64,000 nucleotides of DNA from Nocardioides campestrisoli (GTDB taxonomy: Bacteria; Actinomycetota; Actinomycetes; Propionibacteriales; Nocardioidaceae), in contig NZ_CP061768.1 of assembly GCF_013624435.2 (NCBI RefSeq), positions 372,001 to 436,000 on the forward strand. The letters run 5' to 3'. The position numbers were made by a program, and so were the translations under genes. Each line of letters opens with the position of its first letter. Within the stretch, counting starts at the first letter, position 1. The notes below the pieces were generated by a model. That model ran no database searches. It was not told where the DNA came from and saw only the letters and a list, made by a program, of their open reading frames with translations. Of the stretch, positions 32,051 through 43,135 are shown piece after piece.

Positions 32051-34990
32051 GTGCCCGCCCGCAGCCTGGAACTCGTCGGACGCGAGGCCGAGCTGGAGGA
32101 GCTGTGCTCCCGGCTCGGCATCGTGGCCGACGATCCCGCCCCCGCCGCAGCGGTCCTCCTCGGCGGGGACGCCGGGGTGGGCAAGACCCGGCTGCTGACC
32201 GAGCTGCGCGACCGGGCGGTGACCGCGGGGTGGCGGGTGGTGGCGGGGCACTGTCTCGACCTCTCCGACTCCACGCTCCCCTACCTGCCCTTCTCCGAGG
32301 TGCTCGGCCGGCTGTCGGTCGACCTGCCCGAGGTGGTCGAGGAGACCACCGGCGAGCGGCCGGTGCTGCGCCGGCTCCAGCCGGGCCGGCGGGTCCGCTC
32401 CGGCGGCGGCACCGGAGCCGAGGGCGCGATGGAGCGCGGCGACCTCTACGAGGCGATGCACCTGCTGCTCGACCGGGCCGCGGACGAGCAGCCCCTGCTG
32501 GTCGTGGTGGAGGACGCCCACTGGGCCGACCAGTCCACCCGCGACCTGCTCAGCTTCCTCTTCGCCCGGTCGTTCGCGCGCCGCGTCGCGATCGTCGTCT
32601 CCTACCGGGTCGACGACCTGCACCGGCGGCACCCGCTGCGCCGCCAGGTGGCTGAGTGGTCCCGGCTCCGGGTCGACCGGATGCTGCTGGAGCCGCTGGA
32701 CGCCGCGGCCGTGCGCCGGCTGGTGCAGGCGCTGCACCCCGACCCGCTCCGCGAGGCCGACGTGGACGACATCGTGGCCCGCGCCGAGGGCAACGCGTTC
32801 TTCGTCGAGGAGCTGGTGGGCGCCGCCTGGGCGACCGGCGGGGTGCCGGCCGACCTCGCCGACCTGCTGCTGGTCCGCCTCGACCGGCTGGAGCCCGACA
32901 CCCAGGAGGTGGTGCGCACCGCCGCGGTGGCCGGGCGCCGGGTCGGCCACGACCTGCTCGCCGCGGTCTCCGGGCTCGACCCGCGCGCCCTGGAGGAGGC
33001 GCTGCGCGCCGCCGTGGAGCGGCACGTGCTCGAGGCGGGTCGCGGCGACACCTACTCCTTCCGGCACGCGCTGCTGGCCGAGGCCGTCTACGACGACCTG
33101 CTGCCCGGCGAGCGGGTACGCCGGCACGCGGCGTACGCGCGGGTGCTGGCCTCGGGGAAGGTGGTCGGCACCTCGGCGGAGCTGGCCCGGCACGCCCGGC
33201 TCGGCCAGGACCTGCGCACCGCGCTGCGGGCCAGCGTGGAGGCGGGCACGGCGGCGATGCAGGTGGGCGGCCCCGACGAGGCGGCCGGGCACTACCTCGA
33301 GGCCCTCGAGCTGGCCAGCGACTCCGCGCTCGTGGTCGCGCTGGCCGAGGAGACGGGGGTGGGCCACGTCGACCTGGTGCTGCGGGCGGCCGACGCGCTC
33401 AGCGCGGCCGGCCACGCCCTCCGAGGGATCGCGCTGCTGCGCGACGCGCTCGCCGGCCTGCCCGAGGACACCGGTGCCGTCGACCGGGCCCGGGTGCTGG
33501 CCCAGCTGGCGCTCAGCCTCTACCAGGGCGACCAGGAGCTGGAGGACGAGCTGGCGCTGGCCCGGGAGGCGGCCGAGCTGGTCGCCGGGGGCACCGAGGC
33601 GCAGCAGGTGCGGGTGCTGGCGATCCAGGCGCGGATCCTGGCGGGGCACCGCCACGAGGAGGAGGCGCGGGAGGTCGCCACCACCGCGCTGGCGATGAGC
33701 CAGGGGCTGGACATGCCCCGGCTGAGCGCCGACATCCTCACCACCCTCGCCGGACTCCAGCAGCACCACCTCGGCGACGACGTCGTCGAGGCCCTGGCGA
33801 CCGTGATCGGCCAGGCGCGCGCGAGCGGCGCGGTCAAGGCGGAGATGCGCGGGCTCTACACGCTCGGCCGCTTCCACCAGGACCGCGGCGAGCTCGAGGA
33901 GGCGATCGCGCTCTTCGAGACCGGGCTGGCCCGCGGCGTCCAGGCCGGGCTGCGGTGGGCGCCGCACTCGTTCGACGCGCTGGTGATGGCCACCGCTGCA
34001 CGGCACGTCCTCGGTCGGTGGGACGAGACGGCGCCGGCGACCGCCCAGGCCGACCAGGCGCCCTCGCCGATCATCGAGGCGGTGCTGCGGGCGTTCGGCG
34101 CCGTGATCGGGGCGGCGCGCGGCACCGCGGGCACCGCCGACCTGCTGGCCGGGCTCCGCGAGCACTGGGGCGAGGAGGGGATGGTCGCGCTGCACGCGGC
34201 CGGGGCAGAGCTCGAGCTGGCCGAGCAGGCCGGCAACGCGGACGGCGCGCTGGCCACCTACGACCGGGTGGTGGCGGTGCTCTCCCGGATGTGGCGCGAG
34301 CTCTTCCAGGCACGGCTGCGCCTGGCTGCGCAGACGCTCGGGGTGCTCGGCACCGCCGCGGTCCGCCAGTCGGCCGCGGAGCGGGACGCGCTGCGCCCGG
34401 TGGTCGACCGGCTCCTCGACGACGGCCACCGGGTGGTGGACTACCTGCACGACGAGGAGCTGGCCTACGGCCCCGAGACCCGGGCCTGGCGGGTGCGCCT
34501 GGAGGCCGAGCACCTGCGCTGGCGCTGGCTCGCCCAGGTCGACCCGCCCACCTGCTCCGCACTGGTGGAGGCGTGGCGGGACGCGGAGCGCGAGTTCGTC
34601 GAGTTCGGTCACGTGCACGAGCTGGCCCGGACCCGGCTGCGGCTGGTCGAGCTGCTCGTCCAGGACGGCGACCTGGAGGCTGCCCGCCCGGTGGCCGAGC
34701 AGGTGCGGGACGCCGCCGGCGCGCTCGGCGCGCCCCGGCTGCTGGTCGAGCTCGACGCCCTGGTCGGCCGGCCCGCGGCGCCGACCGCCCGGGCCGAGGC
34801 GCTCACCCCGCGCGAGCTCCAGATCCTCGGGCTCGTCGCCGAGGGGCGCAGCAACGGCGAGATCGGCAAGCAGCTCTTCATCGCGACCAAGACGGTGAGC
34901 GTGCACGTCTCCAACATGCTCGCCAAGCTCGATGCCGCCTCGCGCACCGAGGCGGTCGCGGTGGCCCGGCGTCGCGGCATGCTCCCCTGA
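32051..34990 (+). CDS. LuxR-family regulator with AAA/NACHT-like ATPase (LAL type)
   Basis: A large transcriptional activator of about 979 residues. The N-terminus has LVGREAELEEL, Walker A GGDAGVGKTRLL (near residue 37) and Walker B LLVVVEDAHWAD. A long TPR-like helical middle follows, and the C-terminal LuxR helix-turn-helix is LTPRELQILGLVAEGRSNGE with KTVSVHVSNMLAKL (about 915-975). LAL proteins such as MalT bind ATP and a small ligand before activating genes; the ligand here is unknown. I favour the GTG at 32051, 7 bases after CACAAT, as a leaderless start; ATG 32042 and GTG 31988 are alternatives in the same frame. Confidence 0.85.
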   Translation: MPARSLELVGREAELEELCSRLGIVADDPAPAAAVLLGGDAGVGKTRLLTELRDRAVTAGWRVVAGHCLDLSDSTLPYLPFSEVLGRLSVDLPEVVEETTGERPVLRRLQPGRRVRSGGGTGAEGAMERGDLYEAMHLLLDRAADEQPLLVVVEDAHWADQSTRDLLSFLFARSFARRVAIVVSYRVDDLHRRHPLRRQVAEWSRLRVDRMLLEPLDAAAVRRLVQALHPDPLREADVDDIVARAEGNAFFVEELVGAAWATGGVPADLADLLLVRLDRLEPDTQEVVRTAAVAGRRVGHDLLAAVSGLDPRALEEALRAAVERHVLEAGRGDTYSFRHALLAEAVYDDLLPGERVRRHAAYARVLASGKVVGTSAELARHARLGQDLRTALRASVEAGTAAMQVGGPDEAAGHYLEALELASDSALVVALAEETGVGHVDLVLRAADALSAAGHALRGIALLRDALAGLPEDTGAVDRARVLAQLALSLYQGDQELEDELALAREAAELVAGGTEAQQVRVLAIQARILAGHRHEEEAREVATTALAMSQGLDMPRLSADILTTLAGLQQHHLGDDVVEALATVIGQARASGAVKAEMRGLYTLGRFHQDRGELEEAIALFETGLARGVQAGLRWAPHSFDALVMATAARHVLGRWDETAPATAQADQAPSPIIEAVLRAFGAVIGAARGTAGTADLLAGLREHWGEEGMVALHAAGAELELAEQAGNADGALATYDRVVAVLSRMWRELFQARLRLAAQTLGVLGTAAVRQSAAERDALRPVVDRLLDDGHRVVDYLHDEELAYGPETRAWRVRLEAEHLRWRWLAQVDPPTCSALVEAWRDAEREFVEFGHVHELARTRLRLVELLVQDGDLEAARPVAEQVRDAAGALGAPRLLVELDALVGRPAAPTARAEALTPRELQILGLVAEGRSNGEIGKQLFIATKTVSVHVSNMLAKLDAASRTEAVAVARRRGMLP

Positions 34991-35011
34991 ACCTCGCGTG
35001 GTCCCGTCGGG

Positions 35012-35017
35012 CACAAT
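35012..35017 (+). promoter_or_regulatory. Possible leaderless -10 element
   Basis: CACAAT sits 7 bases before the GTG start of the sucrase/ferredoxin-like gene. The same hexamer with the same 7-base gap and a similar following sequence (GRCGACGTGCC) precedes the proposed GTG of the LuxR-type regulator at 32038-32043. The shared spacing suggests leaderless transcripts. Confidence 0.35.
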
Positions 35018-35024
35018 CGGCGAC

Positions 35025-35930
35025 GTGCCGTCCTCCCCAGACCAGACCCTGCGCTGCACCGCGAGCAGCCGGCTCGTCGGTGAGCCGCTCGCCGGCACCG
35101 CGCCGACCGAGTCGGCGTACCTCCTGGTCGAGTACGCCGGCGCCTGGGGCCGCAAGGCGGTGGCGGAGAGCCGGCTGCCCGAGGAGGTCCGGACCGCGCT
35201 GGCCGGCCTCCACGGCGTCCGGGTCCAGCTGATCCGTCGGCACGGAGGCACCTCGGGTCCGGGGATCCGGGTCTTCACCGCGCTCGTCGGCCCCGACCGC
35301 GTCGAGATCGAGACCACCGTGCTCGACGAGGCGACCGGCCTGCTCGACCTCGACCTCGCGGCCCTGGCGGCCGGCCGGAGCCCCGGCCTGACGCCGTACG
35401 CCGGGGAGCTGCTGCTGGTCTGCACCAACGGCCGCCGGGACCTGTGCTGCGCCGAGCTCGGCCGGCCGGTCACCGCGGCCCTGTCGGCCCGCTGGCCGGA
35501 GGCGACCTGGGAGACCACCCACCTGGGCGGCCACCGGTTCTCGGCCACCCTGCTGGCCCTGCCCAGCGCAGTGACCCTGGGCAGGCTGGACCCGGAGTCG
35601 GCGGTGCTCGCGGTCGAGGAGCTGCAGGCCGGGCGGCACCCGGTCGGCTTCTCCCGGGGCCGGGCCGGGGTCTCCGCGGCGGCGCAGGTCGCGCAGCTGC
35701 ACGTGGTCGAGCAGACCGGGTACGACGAGCTCGGCGACGTGGTCGTCGTCGGCGAGCGGGACGGGGTGGTGCGGCTGCTGGCCGACGGTTCCCCCTGGCA
35801 GGTGGGGGTGCTCAGCCGGCAGGGGCCGCCCCGCCGGGCCAGCTGCGGCGACGAGACGGCCAAGCCCGGCGAGGTCCACGAGGTGGTCGCCGCGGGTCCC
35901 GGGACGGACACCGGTCCGGCAAGCATGTGA
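35025..35930 (+). CDS. Sucrase/ferredoxin-like family protein
   Basis: A 301-residue protein with a thioredoxin-like ferredoxin fold. The core block LLVCTNGRRDLCCAELGRPV (about residues 127-146) supplies Cys residues typical of the sucrase/ferredoxin-like family, followed by WETTHLGGHRFSATLLALP. In plant and yeast relatives (Apd1) the domain binds a 2Fe-2S cluster; here that is only inferred. The C-terminal 100 residues are less conserved. Frame is open to 34932, but the GTG after CACAAT gives a normal N-terminus. Confidence 0.82.
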   Translation: MPSSPDQTLRCTASSRLVGEPLAGTAPTESAYLLVEYAGAWGRKAVAESRLPEEVRTALAGLHGVRVQLIRRHGGTSGPGIRVFTALVGPDRVEIETTVLDEATGLLDLDLAALAAGRSPGLTPYAGELLLVCTNGRRDLCCAELGRPVTAALSARWPEATWETTHLGGHRFSATLLALPSAVTLGRLDPESAVLAVEELQAGRHPVGFSRGRAGVSAAAQVAQLHVVEQTGYDELGDVVVVGERDGVVRLLADGSPWQVGVLSRQGPPRRASCGDETAKPGEVHEVVAAGPGTDTGPASM

Positions 35931-36003
35931 CCGGCGCCCCGCGAGGTGGAAGAATGACGCAGATCCAGATCCAGGCCCGACCCACCGACCCAGGAGCAGC
36001 GCC

Positions 36004-36603
36004 GTGAGCGACCGCCCCCCGCACGAGGAGCGTCCCGTGCTCGCCGGACTGCTCGCCCTGGCCGGTGTGGCCCTGGTGGTGGGCCTCCTGGCCGGTGCCA
36101 CCGTCCTGATCGGCACCAAGGTGCTGGGCATCGGCGGGGGCGGCGACGCCCAGGCCGACAGCCGGGCGACGTCGGGCGAGACGCTGGTGCTGCCGGAGTT
36201 CTCCGAGACGGTCGAGCCCAGCGGCCCGCTGATCACCCTGGACCCCAACGGCCCCACGCCGACCGGAGGGACGGCCGTGCCGAGCCCGGACGACGCGGAG
36301 CCCTCCGAGACCCCGACCGAGGAACCCGCGGAGAAGGCGATCAACCTGACCGCTGGCCAGAGTGCGGTGGGGGCGATGCAGCAGATCGACCTGAGCGGCA
36401 CCTACACCCAGGGCTCGGGCGCGATCCTCCAGGTGCAGCGGTTCGAGAACGGCGCCTGGAACAACTTCCCCGTCACGGTCTCCCTCGACGGGGAGAGCTT
36501 CGGCACCTACGTGATGACCGGCCAGACCGGGGAGAACAAGTTCCGGGTGGTCGACTCCGAGACCGGCCTGGAGTCCAACGAGGTCATCGTCCAGGTCGGC
36601 TGA
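36004..36603 (+). CDS. Membrane-anchored hypothetical protein with extracellular domain
   Basis: A 199-residue protein with an N-terminal cytoplasmic stretch, one membrane helix (VLAGLLALAGVALVVGLLAG, about residues 12-38), a disordered Thr/Pro/Glu-rich linker (about 60-112) and a C-terminal beta-rich extracellular domain (about 115-199) containing IDLSGTYTQGSGAILQVQRF. The domain looks Ig-like. GGAG lies 8 bases before the GTG. The GTG overlaps the stop of a 17-codon upstream frame. Its 3' end overlaps the converging MFS gene by 20 bp. Confidence 0.75.
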   Translation: MSDRPPHEERPVLAGLLALAGVALVVGLLAGATVLIGTKVLGIGGGGDAQADSRATSGETLVLPEFSETVEPSGPLITLDPNGPTPTGGTAVPSPDDAEPSETPTEEPAEKAINLTAGQSAVGAMQQIDLSGTYTQGSGAILQVQRFENGAWNNFPVTVSLDGESFGTYVMTGQTGENKFRVVDSETGLESNEVIVQVG

Positions 36604-37789
36604 GCCGGGCGTCGACCCGGGAGGTCCAGTAGCCGACCCACACCGTGCCGGCGGCCATCAGCGCGCCGAGCGCCAGGCTGACCCCGGCCAGCGGGAGCAG
36701 GGCTGCGGCCGCGCCGACCAGCAGCGGGCCGCCGCTGACACCCAGGTCGCCGCAGAGCCGCCAGGCGCCGAGGAACTGCGAACGCCCGGCGGTCGGTGCC
36801 GTGTCCGCGCCGAGGGTCATCACGATCCCGGAGCCGAGCCCGTTGCCGATCGCGATCAGCACCATCACCGCGGTGACCGACCAGGTCTCGGTCGCCAGGG
36901 GGAGCAGGAAGCAGGCCACCGCGACCGCCCCCACCACCGGCACCGCGACCGCCGTGCGCCCCCGGGTGTCCATCAGCCAGCCGCCGGGCAGGAAGAAGGC
37001 GACGTCGACCGCGGCGGCGACGGCGAAGACCAACGAGGTGGTGCTGGCGCTCATCCCGACGTGCTCGGCCCACAGCGGCAGCAGCGCGGTGCGCAGCGCG
37101 CGGCTGGCGCTGATCACCACGACCGCCACGCCCACGGTGGCCAGCACCCGCCGGTGCCGGCGTACGACGCCGAGCACCGAGAGGTGACCGGTCTCCTTGG
37201 CGCGGGCCCGCTCCTCGCCGCCCAGGTCGGGCATCAACCGGGCCAGCGCCGCGCTGGCCAGCGAGGCGACGGCGGCGAGCACGAAGACGGCGCGCAGGTC
37301 GGTCAGGTGGATCAGCCCGGCGCCGAGCAGCGGCCCGACGAGCAACCCGATCCGGTGGCTGCCGCCGAGCCCCGACATCGCCCGGGCCCGGTAGGGCTGC
37401 GGCACCACGTCGATCAGGTAGCCCTGCCGGGCCACGAGGAAGGTGGTCCAGGCCATCCCGCTGACCGTGACCGCGACGGCCAGCGCAGGCCAGGAGGTGG
37501 CCAGCGCCGCCGCGACCATCGCCGCGGCGTCCAGCAACCCCGACAGCACCAGCGCCCGGCGCTCCCCGATCCGGGCGATCAGCGCACCGACCGGCAGGGC
37601 GGTGGCCAGGCTGCCCAGCCCGACCAGGGCGACCACCAGGGCGGCGGTGGAGACGTCCGCACCGAGGTCGCGGGCCTGCAGCGCCAGCACCGGCAGGACG
37701 GCGCCGTGGCCGATCGAGTTGACGATCGTCGGGCCGTAGGCCGTGAGCGCCACGTCCCGCAGGCGGAACGGCGGCTGGTCGGAGGGCAC
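36584..37789 (-). CDS. MFS transporter
   Basis: A 401-residue major facilitator with 12 predicted helices. After helix 2 it shows ALIARIGERRALVLSG (motif A), and after helix 8 GGWLMDTRGRTAVAVP (the repeat of motif A). Substrate unknown; small-molecule efflux is typical. GTG start giving VPSDQPPFRLRDVAL is chosen because the frame upstream enters the LamG gene antisense-free region without helices. The gene converges on the membrane-anchored protein and partly overlaps it. Confidence 0.85.
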   Translation of the reverse strand: MPSDQPPFRLRDVALTAYGPTIVNSIGHGAVLPVLALQARDLGADVSTAALVVALVGLGSLATALPVGALIARIGERRALVLSGLLDAAAMVAAALATSWPALAVAVTVSGMAWTTFLVARQGYLIDVVPQPYRARAMSGLGGSHRIGLLVGPLLGAGLIHLTDLRAVFVLAAVASLASAALARLMPDLGGEERARAKETGHLSVLGVVRRHRRVLATVGVAVVVISASRALRTALLPLWAEHVGMSASTTSLVFAVAAAVDVAFFLPGGWLMDTRGRTAVAVPVVGAVAVACFLLPLATETWSVTAVMVLIAIGNGLGSGIVMTLGADTAPTAGRSQFLGAWRLCGDLGVSGGPLLVGAAAALLPLAGVSLALGALMAAGTVWVGYWTSRVDARLSRPGR

Positions 37790-37803
37790 CCGCGAAGTCT
37801 GCC

Positions 37804-38595
37804 TCAGTCCCGGCGGAACTCGATCCAGGCGATGCGCCCCGAGAAGTAGTCGCAGGTGACCCGGACCGCGTCGCAGGAGCTCTTGCCGGCGAAGGAGAGC
37901 GGCTCCCGGTTGCGGATCACGCCCGTCGGACCGTACGCCCGCGGCTGCGGCTGCCCGTCCACCCACATCTGCACCCACTCCGGGGTGCGGACGCAGGTCA
38001 GGGTGTGCCAGCCGGGGGAGAGCCGGGCACCCGCCTCGAAGCCCTCGAGGTAGCCGGTGCGGGTCCGCCCGTCCGCGCCGCGGAACATGCAGCGCGGCGC
38101 CCGCTCGGGGTTCTCCAGCTTCCAGTAGCCGCCCCGGGCCTCGCCCTGTCCCTTCTGCGCGATGTTCCCGAACCGGTGCCGGGTCCGGTAGCGGATGGTG
38201 ACCGAGAAGCTCCCGCGGCCGGGGTTGAGCAGCCGGTGCAGTCGGCGCCCGGCGGGCACCACGCTGGTGTGCTCGGGGAAGACCCCGGAGTGCGGCTCGA
38301 CCCAGGGGTGGGTGTGCCGGCGCCCGTCGGTGACCACGTCGGCGCCGATCCGTCCCCTCAGACCGCCGACGCGGTCGACCAGCACGGTCGCCCCCGGCGC
38401 CTCGTCCAGCTCGAACCGGGCCACCAGGCGCAGGTCGGGCGGCACCTGAGGCGTCGGCTCGGCGGCCGGCACCGACCGCTCCCGCGCGTCGTACGCCGTG
38501 CGCACCACCAGCACCCCGACCCCCAGGACCAGCGCGGCCAGCGCGACCAGGGCGACCAGCACCAGGCCGCGGCGCGCCGGCCCGTCGGTGCTCAT
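37804..38595 (-). CDS. Membrane-anchored LamG-like protein
   Basis: A 263-residue protein with one N-terminal membrane helix (GLVLVALVALAALVLGVGVL) and an extracellular concanavalin-like LamG domain: LVARFELDEAPG, FSVTIRYRTRHRFGNIAQKG, a YWKLEN strand, SPGWHTLTCVRTPEWVQMWVDG and a closing GRIAWIEF strand. Several Cys (CMFRG, TCV, CDAVRVTC) could form disulfides. Domain order and key strands parallel the LamG protein at 13.5-14.3 kb, so the two are paralogues. It lies 14 bp from the MFS gene and may be cotranscribed with it. Confidence 0.8.
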   Translation of the reverse strand: MSTDGPARRGLVLVALVALAALVLGVGVLVVRTAYDARERSVPAAEPTPQVPPDLRLVARFELDEAPGATVLVDRVGGLRGRIGADVVTDGRRHTHPWVEPHSGVFPEHTSVVPAGRRLHRLLNPGRGSFSVTIRYRTRHRFGNIAQKGQGEARGGYWKLENPERAPRCMFRGADGRTRTGYLEGFEAGARLSPGWHTLTCVRTPEWVQMWVDGQPQPRAYGPTGVIRNREPLSFAGKSSCDAVRVTCDYFSGRIAWIEFRRD

Positions 38596-38687
38596 GCGCG
38601 GCACGCTACCGCCGGGGTCCGGTCCAGGGAGTGGATTCCCTCACGCCACCGTGCCAGGGCGGCCGCGACCTGGCATCCTCGACGCCC

Positions 38688-40409
38688 ATGACCCTGGGGA
38701 CGACGACCGGTGACAAGCCCGACTCCGCGACGCGGCGCTACGCCCGCCTGGCGCGGCTGGCCTACCGGCACGGCCGCTCCGACCTGGTCCAGGGGCTGGG
38801 CCTGGACGAGTTCGCGGTCGACGACGACGAGGCGGCGCCGGGCGCCGGCGACCCGGTGCCGGACGAGGTCGGCCGGCGGGCCGAGGCGTTCGTCCGCGAC
38901 CTGGAGGCGATGGGGCCGACGTACGTCAAGCTCGGTCAGCTGCTCTCCACCCGCTCCGACCTGCTGCCGGCGGCGTACACCCAGGCGCTGGCCAGGCTCC
39001 AGGACGACGTGGAGCCGTTCGGCTTCGACCGGGTGCGCGAGATCGTCGAGCACCAGCTCGGCGGGCGGATCGAGGACCTCTACGGCAGCTTCGAGGAAGA
39101 GCCGCTGGCTGCCGCGTCGTTGGGGCAGGTGCACGCCGCGACCCTGCGCAACGGCCGTCGGGTGGTGGTCAAGGTGCAGCGGCCCGAGGCCCGCGAGGTG
39201 GTCCGCGGGGACATGCAGACCCTCACCAGGCTCGCCCACCTCGCCGACAAGCGCACCGACCTGGGACGCCGCTACGGCTTCGAGGGCCTGGTGACCGAGT
39301 TCCGCAAGACCCTGGCGGGGGAGCTCGACTACCGCCGCGAGGCGCGCAACCTGGTCCGCTTCGGGGAGCTGACCGCCGGCTACGACCTGCTGGTGGTGCC
39401 GCAGCCCGTGCCGACCCACTGCTCGGGCCGGGTGCTGACCATGGACCGGATCGACGGCCGCAAGGTCACCGATCTCGGCAAGCTCGCCTGGGTCGAGCTG
39501 GACGCGCGCCCGATCGTGGAGCAGCTCTTCGCCTGCTACCTCTCGCTGATGCTGGGCGAGGGGGTGCTGCACGCGGACCCGCACCCGGGCAACCTGCTGC
39601 TCACCGACGACGGCCGGCTGGCGCTGCTGGACCTCGGCATGGTCAGCACCGTCTCCCCGCGCCTGCAGGAGAAGGTCGTGCGCCTGCTCCTGGCGATCAC
39701 CGACGGCGACGGCGAGGAGGCCGCGACCGTGCTCGCCGAGCTGGGCCACCCGCTCGCCGACTACGACGCGGGCGCCTTCCGCCACGACGTCTCCCACCTG
39801 GTCTCCGAGGCGGTGAACGCCGGGCCCGAGCTGCAGGCCGGCTCCGTGCTGGTCGAGCTGAGCCGGGTCTCCGGGATGCACGGGCTGCGCCCGCCCGCCG
39901 AGATGTCGATGATCGGCAAGGCGCTGCTCAACCTCGACACCGCCACGCTGCGGCTCGACCCCGACTTCTCCCCGGCCGAGGCGCTGCGCGACAACGTCAG
40001 CAGCATCCTGGCCAGCGGGATGAAGGTCAGCGCCGGCGGGATCATGGCCTCGGCGATCGAGGCCAAGGAGTTCGCCAAGCTGCTGCCCAAGCGGGCCAAC
40101 CGGATCCTGGACAACCTGGCCGACGGGGAGTTCGTGATCCGGGTCGACGCGATCGACGAGGAGCAGCTGCACACCGTGCTGCAGCGCGTCGCCAACCGGC
40201 TCACCCTCGGGCTGGTGATCGCGGCCATGCTGGTCGGCGCGGCGCTGATGATGCGGGTCGACGAGGGGCCGCGGCTCTTCGGCGTACCCGCCGTGGCGCT
40301 GACCTTCTTCACCCTGGCCGTGCTGGCCGGGGTCGCGCTGACCCTGTGGATCGTCAGCACCGACCGCAAGGTGGCGACCCGGTCGCGCTCGCGGGTCGGG
40401 AACACGTGA
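38688..40409 (+). CDS. ABC1/UbiB-family atypical kinase
   Basis: A 573-residue protein of the AarF/UbiB/ADCK group. The N-terminal KxGQ motif (YVKLGQLLSTRSDLLP, about residue 82), the Ala-rich nucleotide loop AAASLGQVHAATL, the VVVKVQRP lysine, the catalytic HADPHPGNLL and the metal-binding LLDLGMVS are all present. Two membrane helices lie at the C-terminus (about 505-565), typical of the family. Relatives support quinone lipid biosynthesis. ATG 38688 is preferred over the GTG at 38631. Confidence 0.9.
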   Translation: MTLGTTTGDKPDSATRRYARLARLAYRHGRSDLVQGLGLDEFAVDDDEAAPGAGDPVPDEVGRRAEAFVRDLEAMGPTYVKLGQLLSTRSDLLPAAYTQALARLQDDVEPFGFDRVREIVEHQLGGRIEDLYGSFEEEPLAAASLGQVHAATLRNGRRVVVKVQRPEAREVVRGDMQTLTRLAHLADKRTDLGRRYGFEGLVTEFRKTLAGELDYRREARNLVRFGELTAGYDLLVVPQPVPTHCSGRVLTMDRIDGRKVTDLGKLAWVELDARPIVEQLFACYLSLMLGEGVLHADPHPGNLLLTDDGRLALLDLGMVSTVSPRLQEKVVRLLLAITDGDGEEAATVLAELGHPLADYDAGAFRHDVSHLVSEAVNAGPELQAGSVLVELSRVSGMHGLRPPAEMSMIGKALLNLDTATLRLDPDFSPAEALRDNVSSILASGMKVSAGGIMASAIEAKEFAKLLPKRANRILDNLADGEFVIRVDAIDEEQLHTVLQRVANRLTLGLVIAAMLVGAALMMRVDEGPRLFGVPAVALTFFTLAVLAGVALTLWIVSTDRKVATRSRSRVGNT

Positions 40410-40440
40410 CGTCCCTCCTGCGTTGAAGCAGGTGAACGAA

Positions 40441-40461
40441 GTTGAGTTGAGTCGACTCAAC
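40441..40461. promoter_or_regulatory. HAIR operator for HspR (dnaK)
   Basis: GTTGAGT-N7-ACTCAAC matches the HspR inverted-repeat consensus CTTGAGT-N7-ACTCAAG at 12 of 14 half-site positions. It overlaps the proposed -35 of the dnaK promoter. An identical pair of half sites precedes clpB. The hspR gene is the last of this operon, so autoregulation is expected. Confidence 0.9.
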
Positions 40462-40475
40462 TTGTTTGCCAGAAT
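40447..40475 (+). promoter_or_regulatory. Putative dnaK promoter
   Basis: TTGAGT (40447-40452) and CAGAAT (40470-40475) are separated by exactly 17 bp, close to vegetative -35/-10 hexamers. The -35 is buried in the HAIR operator, so HspR binding would block polymerase. Confidence 0.6.
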
Positions 40476-40563
40476 CGCCGTCGCCGGCGCACGCTGGCTC
40501 CACACAACGTCACCACCCACTTCCTGGGACCCGGGAAGTACGCGACAACGGAGGTAACTCAAC

Positions 40564-42410
<1,847 letters not shown>

Positions 42411-42414
<4 letters not shown>

Positions 42415-43091
42415 CCCAGCCCTCCGACGAGCAGAAGCGCGACGAGCGCCAGGAAGCCGCGGGGCAGGTCGACGGGTCCGGCGCCGGGGTCCCCTCCGAG
42501 GAGGGGGCCCCGGCCGGGGCCGGTCCCGAGGGCGCGGAGGAGTCCCCCTTCGACGCCGTCGACGCTGTCGACTCGGACGACACCGTGGACGACGGGTCCA
42601 AGGCGGCCGAGGAGGCGGCGGCGCTGACCGCCGACCTGCAGCGGCTGCAGGCCGAGTTCCTCAACTACAAGCGCCGGGTCGAGCGGGACCGTCAGCTGAT
42701 CGCCGAGAACGCGGCGTACAAGGCGCTGGTGCCGATCATCGACGTGCTCGACGGCATCGACCGGGCCCGTGAGGCCGGCGAGGTCGAGGGCGGGTTCGCG
42801 ATGGTCGCCGACCACCTGCAGCGTGCGGTGTCGCAGTCGGGCCTGGTCCGCTTCGGCGAGCCCGGGGACGCCTTCGACCCCAACCTGCACGAGGCGCTGA
42901 GCCACCTCGGCGAGGACGCGGAGGTCGACCGGACCACGGTCAAGCTGCTCGCCAAGGCCGGCTACCGGATGGGTGAGCGGGTCGTCCGCGCCGCCCAGGT
43001 GCTGGTGGTCGACCCGCCCGCCGGGGGAGCGGCGCCCGCCGCGGAGACCCCCGCGGACGACGCCGCGGGCAGCGACCAGCCCGACGCCTGA
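42411..43091 (+). CDS. grpE: Nucleotide exchange factor GrpE
   Basis: DnaK cochaperone, 226 residues. A long acidic, Gly/Glu-rich N-terminus (about 1-70) precedes the dimer-forming helix [20 protein letters not shown] and the GrpE core ([41 protein letters not shown]). GTG start overlaps the dnaK stop. The extended acidic N-terminus is common in actinobacteria. Confidence 0.96.
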
Positions 43092-43135
43092 GCGGCACTG
43101 GTCAGGGGATGTGACGACGGAAGGAGGGTGAGCAG

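Noticed and set aside
31877..35926. Minus-strand frame of 1349 codons opposite the LuxR-type regulator
   Set aside because: No domain is recognisable, and the plus strand encodes clear Walker and LuxR motifs.
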